Notes: generated by a model from the letters alone, not told the origin. Counted from the first letter of the stretch, positions 50,699 through 59,853 are shown. The stretch is DNA of 64,000 nt from Bacteroidota bacterium (GCA_025963715.1 JAOQAG010000017.1:144140-208139), one strand, 5' to 3'. Translations and numbers: made by a program.

Positions 50699-53600
50699 AT
50701 GTCAAAGCGACTATTACTCATTATTACAGGACTTGTGATCGCCATCCTGGTCAGCCTTTCCGTATTCAGTAAAATGCATTCCCGGGCTACGGACGAAAAA
50801 GAGAATCCCGCATTCAGCGCCTATATCAGTGCGTATACCTCGGGTATTATCTCTAAGGAATCAACGATCCGCATTTTACTGACCAATGAAATGGAATCGC
50901 CGATCGAGATCGGGAAACCGGTGGATAAAAAACTGTTTGACTTTTCGCCTTCCATCAAAGGAACAGCGGTATGGGTGGATAGCCGCACCATTGAGTTCCG
51001 CCCCGAGAAGCCATTACCGGCCAATACGGAATACAAAGCCGAGTTTTATTTGTCAGAAATTTTAGAAGTGCCCTCGGAGTTTGAAACCTTCAATTTTGAT
51101 TTTCAAACCATGCAGCAATCCTTTGAAGTGTTTGCTGATAAAATGACCACCACCGATAAAAAAACGTTACGAACACAGCGGTTGGACGGAACGCTTTCCA
51201 CCGCAGATGTAGCGGATGTGGCAGCTGTGGAAAAAATTGTGAATGTGATCCAGAACGGAAAATCATTACCGGTTACCTGGACGCATGAACCGGATAAAAC
51301 CACGCATCATTTTTCGGTAGATGGCATCCAGCGTACGGAAAAAGCCGGTAGCATTGAATTGAAATGGGATGGAAGCTCCATTGATACAGATATAAAAGGA
51401 AGCAAAACAATGGAGATCCCTGCGCTGGGCGATTTTAAAGTGATGGATGTAAAAGTGGTGCAAAGTTCGGAACAATACGCAGTGCTGCAGTTTTCGGATC
51501 CGCTGATGGAAGGGCAAAATCTGGATGGATTGATCACACTGACCGGCGGCAGCGCTTTAAAATATGTGATCGATGAAAATGAAGTACGCGTATATCCGCA
51601 ATCGCAGCAAACCGGTGCACGCACGATCACTGTTGAAACTGGCGTGAAAAACGTATTGGATATGCCGCTGAAAGAGCGGTATACAATGGAGATCATGTTC
51701 GAGCAATTAAAACCGGAAGTGCAATTGATCGGAAAAGGAGTGATCCTACCGAATTCCAGCGGGCTGATCTTCCCGTTCAGGGCAGTGAGTTTAAAAGCCA
51801 TTGATGTGAAGATCCTGAAGATCTACGAAAAAAATATCCCGCAATTTTTGCAGGTCAATAACATGGAAGGTGAGCGCGAGTTGAGACGTGTGGGAAAAGT
51901 GGTGTTGAAAAAAACAATCCAGCTGACGCAGAAAAGCGCAATGGATTTAGGTAAATGGAACACGTATTCGCTTGACCTGGCGCAGCTGATAAAAGCAGAG
52001 CCGGGTGCGATCTATAAAGTGATCATCAGTTTTAAAAAAGAATATTCGACCTACAGTTGTACCGATGCTGCGGCAGTACCGGATGATGGAGATGAAGCAT
52101 CGGATAGTGAAGATATGCAGCGCATGAGCGACGGTACCAACGATGACGATGAAAAGGACTGGGATTATTACGGCGATTATTATTATGATAATTATGAATA
52201 TTACGATGAAGGCGAAGGCGATTACCAGAATCGCGATAATCCTTGCAGCAATGCGTATTACCGCGGTAAGGAAGTTAGCCGCAACGTGCTGGCATCCAAT
52301 TTAGGCTTAATTGCCAAACGCGGCACCGATGGCTCGATGACCTTTGTGCTGACCGATCTGGTGACCACAAAACCTGTATCGGGTGCAACTATTGAATTGT
52401 ACGATTACCAATTGCAAGTGTTGCAAACGCTGAAAACCAACAGCGATGGGATGTGTGAAGCTACGTTTAAAAAGAAACCGTTTTTGATGGTGGCGAAAAG
52501 TGGCACGCAGCGCGGTTATTTAAAGCTGGATGACGGGTCGGCACTTTCGATCAGCGCATTTGATGTATCGGGTGAAGAAGTACAGAAAGGGATTAAAGGA
52601 TTTATTTACGGAGAGCGCGGTGTATGGCGTCCGGGCGATACCTTGTTCCTGTCATTTATATTGGAAGACAAACAAAATACGCTGCCGAAAAATCACCCGG
52701 TGCAGTTTGAATTGCTGAATCCGCAAGGGCAGGTATTCCGCAAGCTGATGAAAACCGCAAGTGTGAACGGCTTCTATAATTTTACAACTACAACGGAAAA
52801 ATCATCGCCGACAGGTAATTGGACGGCGCGCGTAAAAGTAGGTGGCGCGTGGTTCACAAAAAATATCAAGATTGAAACGATCATGCCGAACCGTTTGAAA
52901 ATTAATTTAGATTTTAAAACAGAGCGGCTTTCGGTAGCGCACAAAGACCAGGCGGGAATGCTGGAAGTACATTGGCTGCAGGGCGCTATTGCGAAAAACC
53001 TGAATGCAAAAGTGGAAGTAACATTGAACCAGATGGAAACCACGTTCAAGAATTACGACGGTTATGTGTTTGATGATGTGGCGCGGAATTTTACATCGGA
53101 AGCACAAACCATTTTCGATGGAAATACCGACGATAAAGGCTTTGCGCAGGTAAAACCCAATATCAGTGTAAACGATGCCGCACCGGGAATGCTGCGCGCT
53201 AATTTTAAAGTGCGTGTGTTTGAGCAGGGCGGCGCATTCAGTGTGGATCAGTTCTCGTTGCCATATTCACCGTACACTTCCTATGTAGGAATGAAAGTGC
53301 CGGAAGGAAATAAATTTTCGGGCATGCTGGTTACGGATACTAATCATATTGTGAAAATTGCAACAGTGGACAGTGATGGAAAACCGGTGTCGCGCAAAAA
53401 TTTAAAAGTGCAGATCTACAAAGTATCCTGGAGATGGTGGTGGGACAGCTACGATGGCGACCTTGCCAACTATGTAGGAAATACGTATAAAGAAACATAT
53501 CAAACATTGGATGCATCGACGGTAAACGGCAACGGGCAGTTTGTACTGCGTGTGAACCGCCCCGATTGGGGGCGTTTTTATATCCGCATTACGGATGAGG

Positions 53601-56311
53601 AAAGCGGGCATACTACCGGGCAAACGGTTTACATCGACTGGCCAGCATGGGCGGGAGCATCTCCGAAAGGAAATGAAGGCGCTACATTATTATCGTTCAG
53701 CAGCGATAAAAAAACGTATAACGTAGGCGAGGATGCAAAATTAATTATTCCGTCGGGCGGAGATGGCCGCGCACTGGTAAGCATTGAGAGCGGTTCGAAA
53801 GTATTAAAAGCGTATTGGGTGGATACTAAAAAAGGAGAAACCAATTGTACGTTTAAAATTACGCCGGACATGACACCGAATGTGTATGTGAATGTAACGC
53901 TGGTGCAGCCGCATGCGCAAACGCTGAATGACTTACCGATACGGATGTATGGCGTGATCCCAATTTCGGTGGAAGACCCTAACACGCATTTAAATCCTGT
54001 GGTAATTACTCCGGAAAAATGGAAGCCTGAAAGCAAATCGAGTTTTATTGTATCGGAAAAAGACGGTAAGGAAATGACCTATACCGTTGCGATTGTGGAT
54101 GAAGGATTGCTGGATTTAACACGCTTTAAAACGCCGGATCCATGGGCTGCATTTTATGCACGCGAAGCACTGGGCGTAAAAACCTGGGACATGTTTGATA
54201 TGGTGATGGGGGCATTTGGCGCGGAACTATCACGCATTTTAGCGATTGGCGGTGACGGCGATATTAATAATAAAGGAGGGAATAAAGCCAACCGCTTTAA
54301 GCCGATGGTAAAATTTTTCGGGCCGTATCATTTGAATAAAGGTGAAAAGAAAACCATTGAATTTATGATGCCGCAATATGTGGGATCGGTACGGACGATG
54401 ATCATTGCCGGAAATAATGGTGCTTATGGCTCGTCGGAAAAAACAACACCGGTGCGTACGCCGCTGATGATCCTGGGTACATTGCCACGCGTGGTGGGCC
54501 CGGGCGAGGAAGTGGATTTGCCGGTAACGGTTTTCGCGATGGAAAAACAAGTGAAGAATGTGAAAGTGGAAATTGTAGCGAACAATATGTTTACGGCAAT
54601 GGATGGAACTTCCAAATCATTATCCTTTAAAGAAGTGGGTGATGATGTAGTGAACTTTAAATTAAAAGTGAACGCTGCATTGGGTGTTGGAAAAGTGAAG
54701 ATCATCGCCACGAGCGGAACAGAAAAAGCGGTGTACGATATTGAGATTGATGTACGCAACCCGAACCCAAAAGTGGTGAATGTGCTGGAAAGTGTAGTGG
54801 AAGCAGGCAAAACCTGGACTACGCCCTACACTCCGGCGGGGATGACGGGAACGAACAAAGGCACGGTGGAATTATCGAGCATCCCGCCGATCAATTTGGG
54901 TGAGCGTTTGAAATACCTGATCGAATACCCACACGGTTGTGTGGAGCAAACTACATCAGCCGTATTCCCGCAATTGTATCTGGGGAGCCTGATGGAGTTG
55001 AACAGTGATTTTAAAGTGGCGATGGATAAAAATATCCGCGCAGGGATTGATCGTTTAAAACAATTCCAGACCACCAGCGGCGGAATGAGCTATTGGGCGG
55101 GACAATACGATGCGGATGATTGGGGAACCAGCTATGCCGGGCATTTTATGATAGAGGCAGAGATGAAGGGCTATGCATTGCCTGCGGGTTTTATGGAAAA
55201 CTGGAAACGCTACCAGCGCAACCGTGCCAATGCCTGGGTGGGGAAACCGCACGAAAAATATTATTACAACAACGATGGTTTGGATCAGGCGTACCGCTTG
55301 TATACGCTGGCATTGGCGAAAGCACCGGAGCTGGGCGCGATGAACCGTTTGAAGGAATACACGGACTTATCCGTTGCTGCAAAATGGCGATTGGCAGCAG
55401 CTTACATCAAAGCCGGTCAGCCGGAAACCGCGCGCAAGCTGATCGCGAATTTAGCTACTAACATTCCGCAATACTCGGAGATGGGCTACAGCTATGGGTC
55501 TAACGAGCGGGATGAAGCCATGATCCTGGAAACGTTGACCTTACTGGATCTGAAAGCAAAAGCGGCGGTGCTGGCAAAAACAGTGTCGGCAGCGTTAAGC
55601 TCCGATGAATGGATGAGCACGCAAACCACAGCATACTGCTTAATTGCGGTTTCGGAATTTGTGGGTGCAAATGGCGCCAGCAACGAGATGCGTTACAATG
55701 TAAAAATTGATAACAAAGCGGCGATCAGCCTGAATACAAAAATACCGCTGAAACAAATTGATATGCAATTGAACCGCGCTACACCGGGAACGCTTGCGAT
55801 TACGAACAACGGAAGTGGAATTTTATTCGCGCGTGTAATTATGGAAGGTATCCCGGAAACGGGCGACCAAACGAACACAGAAAACGACCTGAGTATGAGC
55901 GTAAATTATACGAACATGCAGGGCGGCGAAATTGATGTGACGAAACTGGAACAGGGAACGGATTTTATTGCCGAAGTACAGATCACGAATCCGGGTTTGA
56001 GAGGGGAGTATTTACAAATGGCACTCACACAAATTTTTCCGAGTGGCTGGGAAATCCACAATACGCGGATGGATGATGCCGAGAGCGTGATCAAGAGTGA
56101 TTACCCGACGTACCAGGATATCCGCGATGACAGGGTGTATACGTATTTTAATATTCTGCCGAATAAAACAAGCACTTTCCGCATTGTGCTGAATGCTGCG
56201 TATACGGGACGTTATTATTTACCGACGGTGTATTGTGAGGCGATGTACGATCATACGATTAATTCGCGGAAGGCAGGGAAATGGGTGGAAGTGGTGAAGC
56301 CGGGGAGTTGA
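50699..56311 (+). CDS. Alpha-2-macroglobulin family protein
   Basis: A 1870-residue periplasmic or surface protease-trap-like protein with an N-terminal membrane anchor (MSKRLLLIITGLVIAILVSL; there is no lipobox Cys). The thioester motif is intact: GCVEQ at Cys1414 (YPHGCVEQTT), inside a helical thioester domain (LDQAYRLYTLALAKAPELG; TSGGMSYWAGQ). N-terminal and middle beta domains precede it, with an unusual Asp/Tyr-rich segment at about residues 460-515 (cores DDDEKDWDYYGDYYYDNY and EYYDEGEGDYQN) of low complexity. In bacteria such proteins inhibit foreign proteases through the bait region and thioester, often next to penicillin-binding protein PbpC. No pbpC follows here. No bait-region specificity can be read. 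Confidence 0.92.
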   Translation: MSKRLLLIITGLVIAILVSLSVFSKMHSRATDEKENPAFSAYISAYTSGIISKESTIRILLTNEMESPIEIGKPVDKKLFDFSPSIKGTAVWVDSRTIEFRPEKPLPANTEYKAEFYLSEILEVPSEFETFNFDFQTMQQSFEVFADKMTTTDKKTLRTQRLDGTLSTADVADVAAVEKIVNVIQNGKSLPVTWTHEPDKTTHHFSVDGIQRTEKAGSIELKWDGSSIDTDIKGSKTMEIPALGDFKVMDVKVVQSSEQYAVLQFSDPLMEGQNLDGLITLTGGSALKYVIDENEVRVYPQSQQTGARTITVETGVKNVLDMPLKERYTMEIMFEQLKPEVQLIGKGVILPNSSGLIFPFRAVSLKAIDVKILKIYEKNIPQFLQVNNMEGERELRRVGKVVLKKTIQLTQKSAMDLGKWNTYSLDLAQLIKAEPGAIYKVIISFKKEYSTYSCTDAAAVPDDGDEASDSEDMQRMSDGTNDDDEKDWDYYGDYYYDNYEYYDEGEGDYQNRDNPCSNAYYRGKEVSRNVLASNLGLIAKRGTDGSMTFVLTDLVTTKPVSGATIELYDYQLQVLQTLKTNSDGMCEATFKKKPFLMVAKSGTQRGYLKLDDGSALSISAFDVSGEEVQKGIKGFIYGERGVWRPGDTLFLSFILEDKQNTLPKNHPVQFELLNPQGQVFRKLMKTASVNGFYNFTTTTEKSSPTGNWTARVKVGGAWFTKNIKIETIMPNRLKINLDFKTERLSVAHKDQAGMLEVHWLQGAIAKNLNAKVEVTLNQMETTFKNYDGYVFDDVARNFTSEAQTIFDGNTDDKGFAQVKPNISVNDAAPGMLRANFKVRVFEQGGAFSVDQFSLPYSPYTSYVGMKVPEGNKFSGMLVTDTNHIVKIATVDSDGKPVSRKNLKVQIYKVSWRWWWDSYDGDLANYVGNTYKETYQTLDASTVNGNGQFVLRVNRPDWGRFYIRITDEESGHTTGQTVYIDWPAWAGASPKGNEGATLLSFSSDKKTYNVGEDAKLIIPSGGDGRALVSIESGSKVLKAYWVDTKKGETNCTFKITPDMTPNVYVNVTLVQPHAQTLNDLPIRMYGVIPISVEDPNTHLNPVVITPEKWKPESKSSFIVSEKDGKEMTYTVAIVDEGLLDLTRFKTPDPWAAFYAREALGVKTWDMFDMVMGAFGAELSRILAIGGDGDINNKGGNKANRFKPMVKFFGPYHLNKGEKKTIEFMMPQYVGSVRTMIIAGNNGAYGSSEKTTPVRTPLMILGTLPRVVGPGEEVDLPVTVFAMEKQVKNVKVEIVANNMFTAMDGTSKSLSFKEVGDDVVNFKLKVNAALGVGKVKIIATSGTEKAVYDIEIDVRNPNPKVVNVLESVVEAGKTWTTPYTPAGMTGTNKGTVELSSIPPINLGERLKYLIEYPHGCVEQTTSAVFPQLYLGSLMELNSDFKVAMDKNIRAGIDRLKQFQTTSGGMSYWAGQYDADDWGTSYAGHFMIEAEMKGYALPAGFMENWKRYQRNRANAWVGKPHEKYYYNNDGLDQAYRLYTLALAKAPELGAMNRLKEYTDLSVAAKWRLAAAYIKAGQPETARKLIANLATNIPQYSEMGYSYGSNERDEAMILETLTLLDLKAKAAVLAKTVSAALSSDEWMSTQTTAYCLIAVSEFVGANGASNEMRYNVKIDNKAAISLNTKIPLKQIDMQLNRATPGTLAITNNGSGILFARVIMEGIPETGDQTNTENDLSMSVNYTNMQGGEIDVTKLEQGTDFIAEVQITNPGLRGEYLQMALTQIFPSGWEIHNTRMDDAESVIKSDYPTYQDIRDDRVYTYFNILPNKTSTFRIVLNAAYTGRYYLPTVYCEAMYDHTINSRKAGKWVEVVKPGS

Positions 56312-56451
56312 TGTGTGGATTGCTGATTACTGATGTGCAGATCGGGGATGAGAATGATTAGGGATAAAATAATTAACCACAAGTATTAATTTGATTTTTT
56401 TATCACTAGATAGGATTTAGAATCTGCGGAGCAAGTAAAATATAGATACAT

Positions 56452-57012
56452 ATGAATTTTTCAGACATGGGCGAACACACAAAATTATATGACAATTGGA
56501 ATGAAATGTTAGTAGCCTTAGAAGCTATGGAAAAATTTCAGTTAATACATAATGGCATAAGAATAGATTACATAGAATTACTCCGAATAACTGAAAGCAA
56601 TGAGTTAATAGAACCTTCCTTTGATGCACTTTATCGAGCTTGTTTAAGAAGCCTCTTTTCATTAATAGAAGCAGATATTTATGGTTTAAATGTACTTGAT
56701 ACATATAATAACTATAACGACAAGCATTCTTTCATAGATAAGTTCAAAGAAACATTTAAAAAGATAGCAAAAACTTGGAAAAAGGAAGAGATTCAAAAAA
56801 TATATTTTGATTCTAAGCTAACAGCATTAAATGATTTAAAAAAAATGAGAGATGAACTCGTTCATCCAAAAGAAATAAATCATCTTCATAAAGCTACTGA
56901 TCAAAATTTTCAAAAACTTAAATCGGTATTTAATGAGTATGATACATTTATAAACGATTTAATGAATGGTTTTTTTATAGGAACTAAAATGCCTATTGAC
57001 GCTAAGTTATAA
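56452..57012 (+). CDS. Small helical HEPN-like protein, unknown function
   Basis: A 186-residue A+T-rich gene (codon use unlike the macroglobulin before it). The protein is all-helical and charged, with no signal or membrane segment: LYRACLRSLFSLIEADIYGLN in the middle, then a Lys-rich helix, KKMRDELVHPKEIN near residues 131-144, and a long C-terminal helix. Arg133-x4-His138 in MRDELVHP matches the R-x4-6-H motif of HEPN domains, which in toxin and phage-defence contexts is a ribonuclease site; the same motif in other HEPN proteins only binds nucleotides. The family is not recognised beyond this. No antitoxin or MNT partner is adjacent; a REP-like hairpin follows 11 bases after the stop. Treat HEPN as a weak call. 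Confidence 0.45.
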   Translation: MNFSDMGEHTKLYDNWNEMLVALEAMEKFQLIHNGIRIDYIELLRITESNELIEPSFDALYRACLRSLFSLIEADIYGLNVLDTYNNYNDKHSFIDKFKETFKKIAKTWKKEEIQKIYFDSKLTALNDLKKMRDELVHPKEINHLHKATDQNFQKLKSVFNEYDTFINDLMNGFFIGTKMPIDAKL

Positions 57013-57023
57013 CTTCTTTCCTA

Positions 57024-57044
57024 TCACTAGGAAAAGCCTAGTGA
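57024..57044. repeat. REP-like hairpin (degenerate)
   Basis: TCACTAGG-AAAAG-CCTAGTGA, immediately downstream of the HEPN-like gene. It shares CACTAGG/CCTAGTG with the 26-nt REPs around the transposase, but lacks the GTAG head. Confidence 0.6.
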
Positions 57045-57237
57045 CGATCTTCCTCTTTCATACCCTTAACCTCTAGCATCTCCTTCAACAATAACAGCAT
57101 AAAATAATTTGTGCTTTTTATCTCTGTCAATTCCATTTTATCCCCGTAACTCACATTCTGCATCTGAAAAATTAAACTTTCCCGGAGTTCATCTACTAAA
57201 TCCGTGGGGAAAACTCTTTAAGTCTGAAGGTGTCTTT

Positions 57238-57398
57238 GTCACTAGGCGGAGCCTAGCGCCTACGGACACTGCACAGGTAATGTGAGGATGTTTTAAAAAT
57301 AATTGTAGTCCGGAGAATGGTATTTGAGGATTCAAAAATCCTAATTATTAAATAGTATGTTAATTAGGACGGTAGGCGCTAGGCTCTGCCTAGTGACC
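57238..57398. repeat. Left copy of a two-REP composite element (BIME-like)
   Basis: REP1 (57238-57263, minus strand; GTAGGCGCTAGGC then TCCGCCTAGTGAC) and REP2 (57373-57398, plus strand; GTAGGCGCTAGGC then TCTGCCTAGTGAC) point away from each other around a 109-base spacer. The spacer contains TGCACAGGTAATGTGAGGA and AATAATTGTAG, and the whole 161-bp unit matches 58146-58307 on the other side of the transposase gene. The remaining bases of 57013-57467 are A+T-rich and uninformative. Confidence 0.85.
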
Positions 57399-57410
57399 TT
57401 GCACTTTTTG

Positions 57411-57436
57411 TTACCAGGCAGCGCCTAGCGCCTACA
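57411..57436 (-). repeat. REP sequence (REP3)
   Basis: Minus strand reads GTAGGCGCTAGGC then GCTGCCTGGTAAC. It has the GTAG head and lies 32 bases from the 3' end of the transposase gene. One or two stem changes relative to REP2. Confidence 0.85.
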
Positions 57437-57467
57437 TGTGTAGTGCACATTCATTCTTCATTGTAAA

Positions 57468-58001
57468 TTAAATCCGTTCATCCAATTTTATTGGACCATC
57501 TTCATTAGCGCTGCTCATTCTCCATTCCTGTGGCTGATTTACAAAACCAGCTTCCACGGGATTATCATGGATGTAATCCACCTTTTGTTTGATCATTTTA
57601 TTACTGTATAAAAAGAAAGGATGATTTTCGTGTTTCCAGAATTGCATCTCTTGTTTTTGCGGACTGTGTTTTCCAAAATCAGTAAATTGTTTTAGCATCC
57701 ATTCTTTTCTGCTTTCCTGCGGATTATCGGCAATGGCTTTTAGTAGTTGTTTAGATGTAAAAGATTTCATATCTCTTAATGTATTTGAAATATCGCCTCT
57801 TTCCGAATAAGTAATAAAATGTACATGACTAGGCATAATACAATAACAATAGATCGGCATGTTTTTATTTTTTTGACAGTATTGAAGACTTTCAATCAAA
57901 ATTTCCTGATATTCTCTTCTAATAAAGACATCAACCCAACCAGCTACGCTAAACGTGACGAAATATAATCCATCACTATCCGTTTTATATTTTTCCGACA
58001 T
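57468..58001 (-). CDS. REP-associated tyrosine transposase (RAYT, IS200/Y1 family)
   Basis: A 177-residue HUH nuclease. The His-hydrophobic-His metal motif is MPSHVHFI and the catalytic Tyr lies in the C-terminal helix QKVDYIHDNPVEAGFV, with the Asn-Pro pair typical of RAYTs. The start FVTFSVAGWVDVF and the middle SFTSKQLLKAI fit the same family. The first in-frame codon, a TTG at 58010, is less likely than the ATG at 58001. RAYTs are single-copy domesticated relatives of IS200 transposases that recognise and nick GTAG-headed REP hairpins. Here at least six 26-nt REPs with that head surround the gene (57238-58371), as expected for a cognate pair. Not an IS: no tnpB, no clear terminal ends other than the REPs. 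Confidence 0.9.
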   Translation of the reverse strand: MSEKYKTDSDGLYFVTFSVAGWVDVFIRREYQEILIESLQYCQKNKNMPIYCYCIMPSHVHFITYSERGDISNTLRDMKSFTSKQLLKAIADNPQESRKEWMLKQFTDFGKHSPQKQEMQFWKHENHPFFLYSNKMIKQKVDYIHDNPVEAGFVNQPQEWRMSSANEDGPIKLDERI

Positions 58002-58067
58002 AAGCGGCAAATGTAATGAAGTAAAGGGTTGAGAAACGTTTTATCGGAAATATTTGAACACTATTTT

Positions 58068-58093
58068 GTCACTAGGCGGAGCCTAGCGCCTAC
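58068..58093 (-). repeat. REP sequence (REP4)
   Basis: Minus strand reads GTAGGCGCTAGGC then TCCGCCTAGTGAC, identical to REP1. It lies 67 bases upstream of the transposase start. Confidence 0.88.
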
Positions 58094-58145
58094 GGGAGTA
58101 AATATTTGAAAATGCATTATTTGAACGTTTAAATCTGATAATATT

Positions 58146-58307
58146 GTCACTAGGCAGAGCCTAACGCCTATGGGATATTGCACAGATAATGTGAAGATGT
58201 TTTTAAAATAATTGTAGCACTGAGGGGTTGCATTTTAAGATTTAAAAGTTATAATTATTAACGGTATGTTGATTAGAATCGGTAGGCGCTAGGCTCTGCC
58301 TAGTGAC
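58146..58307. repeat. Right copy of the two-REP composite element (BIME-like)
   Basis: REP5 (58146-58171, minus; head ATAG instead of GTAG) and REP6 (58282-58307, plus; identical to REP2) flank a 110-base spacer with TGCACAGATAATGTGAAGA and AATAATTGTAG. It is a diverged direct repeat of 57238-57398. The remaining A+T-rich bases of 58011-58440 hold REP4 and REP7 only. Confidence 0.85.
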
Positions 58308-58345
58308 GTCTCAAAAAGTTAATAGTAATTGCAATGTTAGTATTT

Positions 58346-58371
58346 GTCACTAAGCAAAGCCCGGTGCCTAC
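58346..58371 (-). repeat. REP sequence (REP7, degenerate)
   Basis: Minus strand starts GTAGGCACCGGGC and continues TTTGCTTAGTGAC. The GTAG head is intact, but several stem positions differ from REP1, so it looks like a decaying copy. Confidence 0.75.
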
Positions 58372-58440
58372 AAAAAATTATAATTAATAGTTCTTAGATC
58401 GTATAAGATTGTTTAAATTTATCATGGATATTAACAACAC

Positions 58441-59115
58441 ATGAAAAAATACCTCCTTTTATCCCTTCTCTCCCTTCAACTCCTTTTCGGTTGCAAACGC
58501 CAACCCACTGAATTTGAAAAATTCGATAACCTGTTTGAGCAGCTGACGGCGGATACATTAAAAATTTCATATATAGTTGATGCTGATAACACGTTAAATG
58601 ATTCGCTTATTATTGGTAAAAGAATTCCTGTCACTTTTTATCATTTATTTGAATTTCCGCAAGAATTTGCAGCAGATACAGCAGGGTACAGCTCAAGTAT
58701 TTTTGTTAATGCATTTAAAAAAATCGTTTTCGGCAACCGTGTTGGATATCTTGTGAGGTTTTATAATAAAGAAACAAGGGTGCCCAATTTTATATGCCTG
58801 TATGTATATAACAGCAATACACGTAAAATGAGTTCGCCGGAAATTGTTCAATATGTTTATGGTTCAGAGGGTACGGAAGCACTTACCGATAGTTGGATCT
58901 TTGATCTCAACAAAGATGGTAGCAAGGATCTGATCCAGAATATATATGAATGTAACTTATCCGGCAATGATGCGGAGATAACTCATTTTGTAGATACATT
59001 AACCGTGAAAATTTGGACAGATACAGCTTTTAAAGCAACTTGCCCTGATAATTACAAACAATTAAAAAAACAGTTTAAAGCAAATTGCATTTGTTCCTGC
59101 GGAATAAAGGAATAG
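58441..59115 (+). CDS. Lipoprotein of unknown function, paralogue 1
   Basis: A 224-residue protein with a lipobox signal (MKKYLLLSLLSLQLLFGCKR; Cys18), so it is attached to a membrane. The mature part starts with acidic FEKFDNLFEQL and includes VTFYHLFEFPQEFA, SSIFVNAFKKI, and FDLNKDGSKDLIQN, a D-x-N-x-D-G-like calcium-loop pattern found in EF-hand/dockerin-like or VCBS folds. The C-terminus has the CICSCG cluster. It is not a family I recognise. The next gene encodes a clear paralogue with the same layout. The calcium loop is a suggestion from the pattern only. Confidence 0.7.
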   Translation: MKKYLLLSLLSLQLLFGCKRQPTEFEKFDNLFEQLTADTLKISYIVDADNTLNDSLIIGKRIPVTFYHLFEFPQEFAADTAGYSSSIFVNAFKKIVFGNRVGYLVRFYNKETRVPNFICLYVYNSNTRKMSSPEIVQYVYGSEGTEALTDSWIFDLNKDGSKDLIQNIYECNLSGNDAEITHFVDTLTVKIWTDTAFKATCPDNYKQLKKQFKANCICSCGIKE

Positions 59116-59186
59116 AATATGAAATTTTGTAAAAGCAATATTGTACTTTTTATGAGAAATTTAAATTTATAAGAGATAAATACTCC

Positions 59187-59852
59187 ATGAAAAAATATGC
59201 CTTCTTACTCCTCCTTTCTCTCCAACTCCTTTTCGGTTGTAGGCATGAGACTACCGAAATTGAAAAATTTGATGGCTTCTTTCGCGAATGTGTTGCCGAT
59301 ACAATAAAAATCGCAACGATCCATGACCCGGAGGCAACTGACAGGTTGATCAACGGAAAAGCAATTCCGGTTATTTTTTATCATTTATTTGAATTTCCAC
59401 GGGAGCTTAAAGAGTATCAAACCGATAGTTCCAAAATTTTTGTTGATGCATACGGAAAAATTAAAACGGGAGACCGTATTGGATACCTGATCCATTTTTA
59501 TAGCCTTGAAAGCCGTGTTCCTCATTTTATATGCCTGTATTTTTATGATAAAAACACAGGTAAAATGGGTCTGCCTGAAATTGTTGATTACTCCTACGGA
59601 GCAGAAGGTACAGAATCATACATCCAAAGCTGGTTCTGTGATTTGAATAAGGATGGAAATAAGGATCTTCTTAAAAGGGTTTACAGTTGTAATTTAATTG
59701 GTAGTGATGCGAAAGTCAATTTTGTAGATACATTAACCGTTAAATTATGGGAAGACGGTAGATTTAAAGAAACCATTCCCGGCAATTGCAAACAGTTGAA
59801 AGAGGGATTTATTGTAGATAATCAATGCCTTTGTTGCGAACCGGTTGAATAA
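59187..59852 (+). CDS. Lipoprotein of unknown function, paralogue 2
   Basis: A 221-residue lipoprotein (MKKYAFLLLLSLQLLFGCRH; Cys18) that aligns along its length with the previous gene product: FEKFDNLF/IEKFDGFF, VTFYHLFEFPQ/VIFYHLFEFPR, FDLNKDGSKDL/CDLNKDGNKDLLK and a Cys-rich tail CICSC/QCLCCEP. The strongest conservation is in the FYHLFEFP and LNKDG segments, so these are the likely functional core. Tandem duplication is evident, with 71 bases between the genes. The start is ATG at 59187. The SnoaL-like gene begins one base after its stop, so the two may share a transcript. Function unknown. Confidence 0.7.
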   Translation: MKKYAFLLLLSLQLLFGCRHETTEIEKFDGFFRECVADTIKIATIHDPEATDRLINGKAIPVIFYHLFEFPRELKEYQTDSSKIFVDAYGKIKTGDRIGYLIHFYSLESRVPHFICLYFYDKNTGKMGLPEIVDYSYGAEGTESYIQSWFCDLNKDGNKDLLKRVYSCNLIGSDAKVNFVDTLTVKLWEDGRFKETIPGNCKQLKEGFIVDNQCLCCEPVE

Positions 59853-59853
59853 T

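Noticed and set aside
57238..58371. CRISPR array or IS200/IS605 insertion sequence
   Set aside because: Repeats are 26-nt palindromes in both orientations with uneven spacing, no Cas genes and no tnpB; a RAYT/REP locus fits better.
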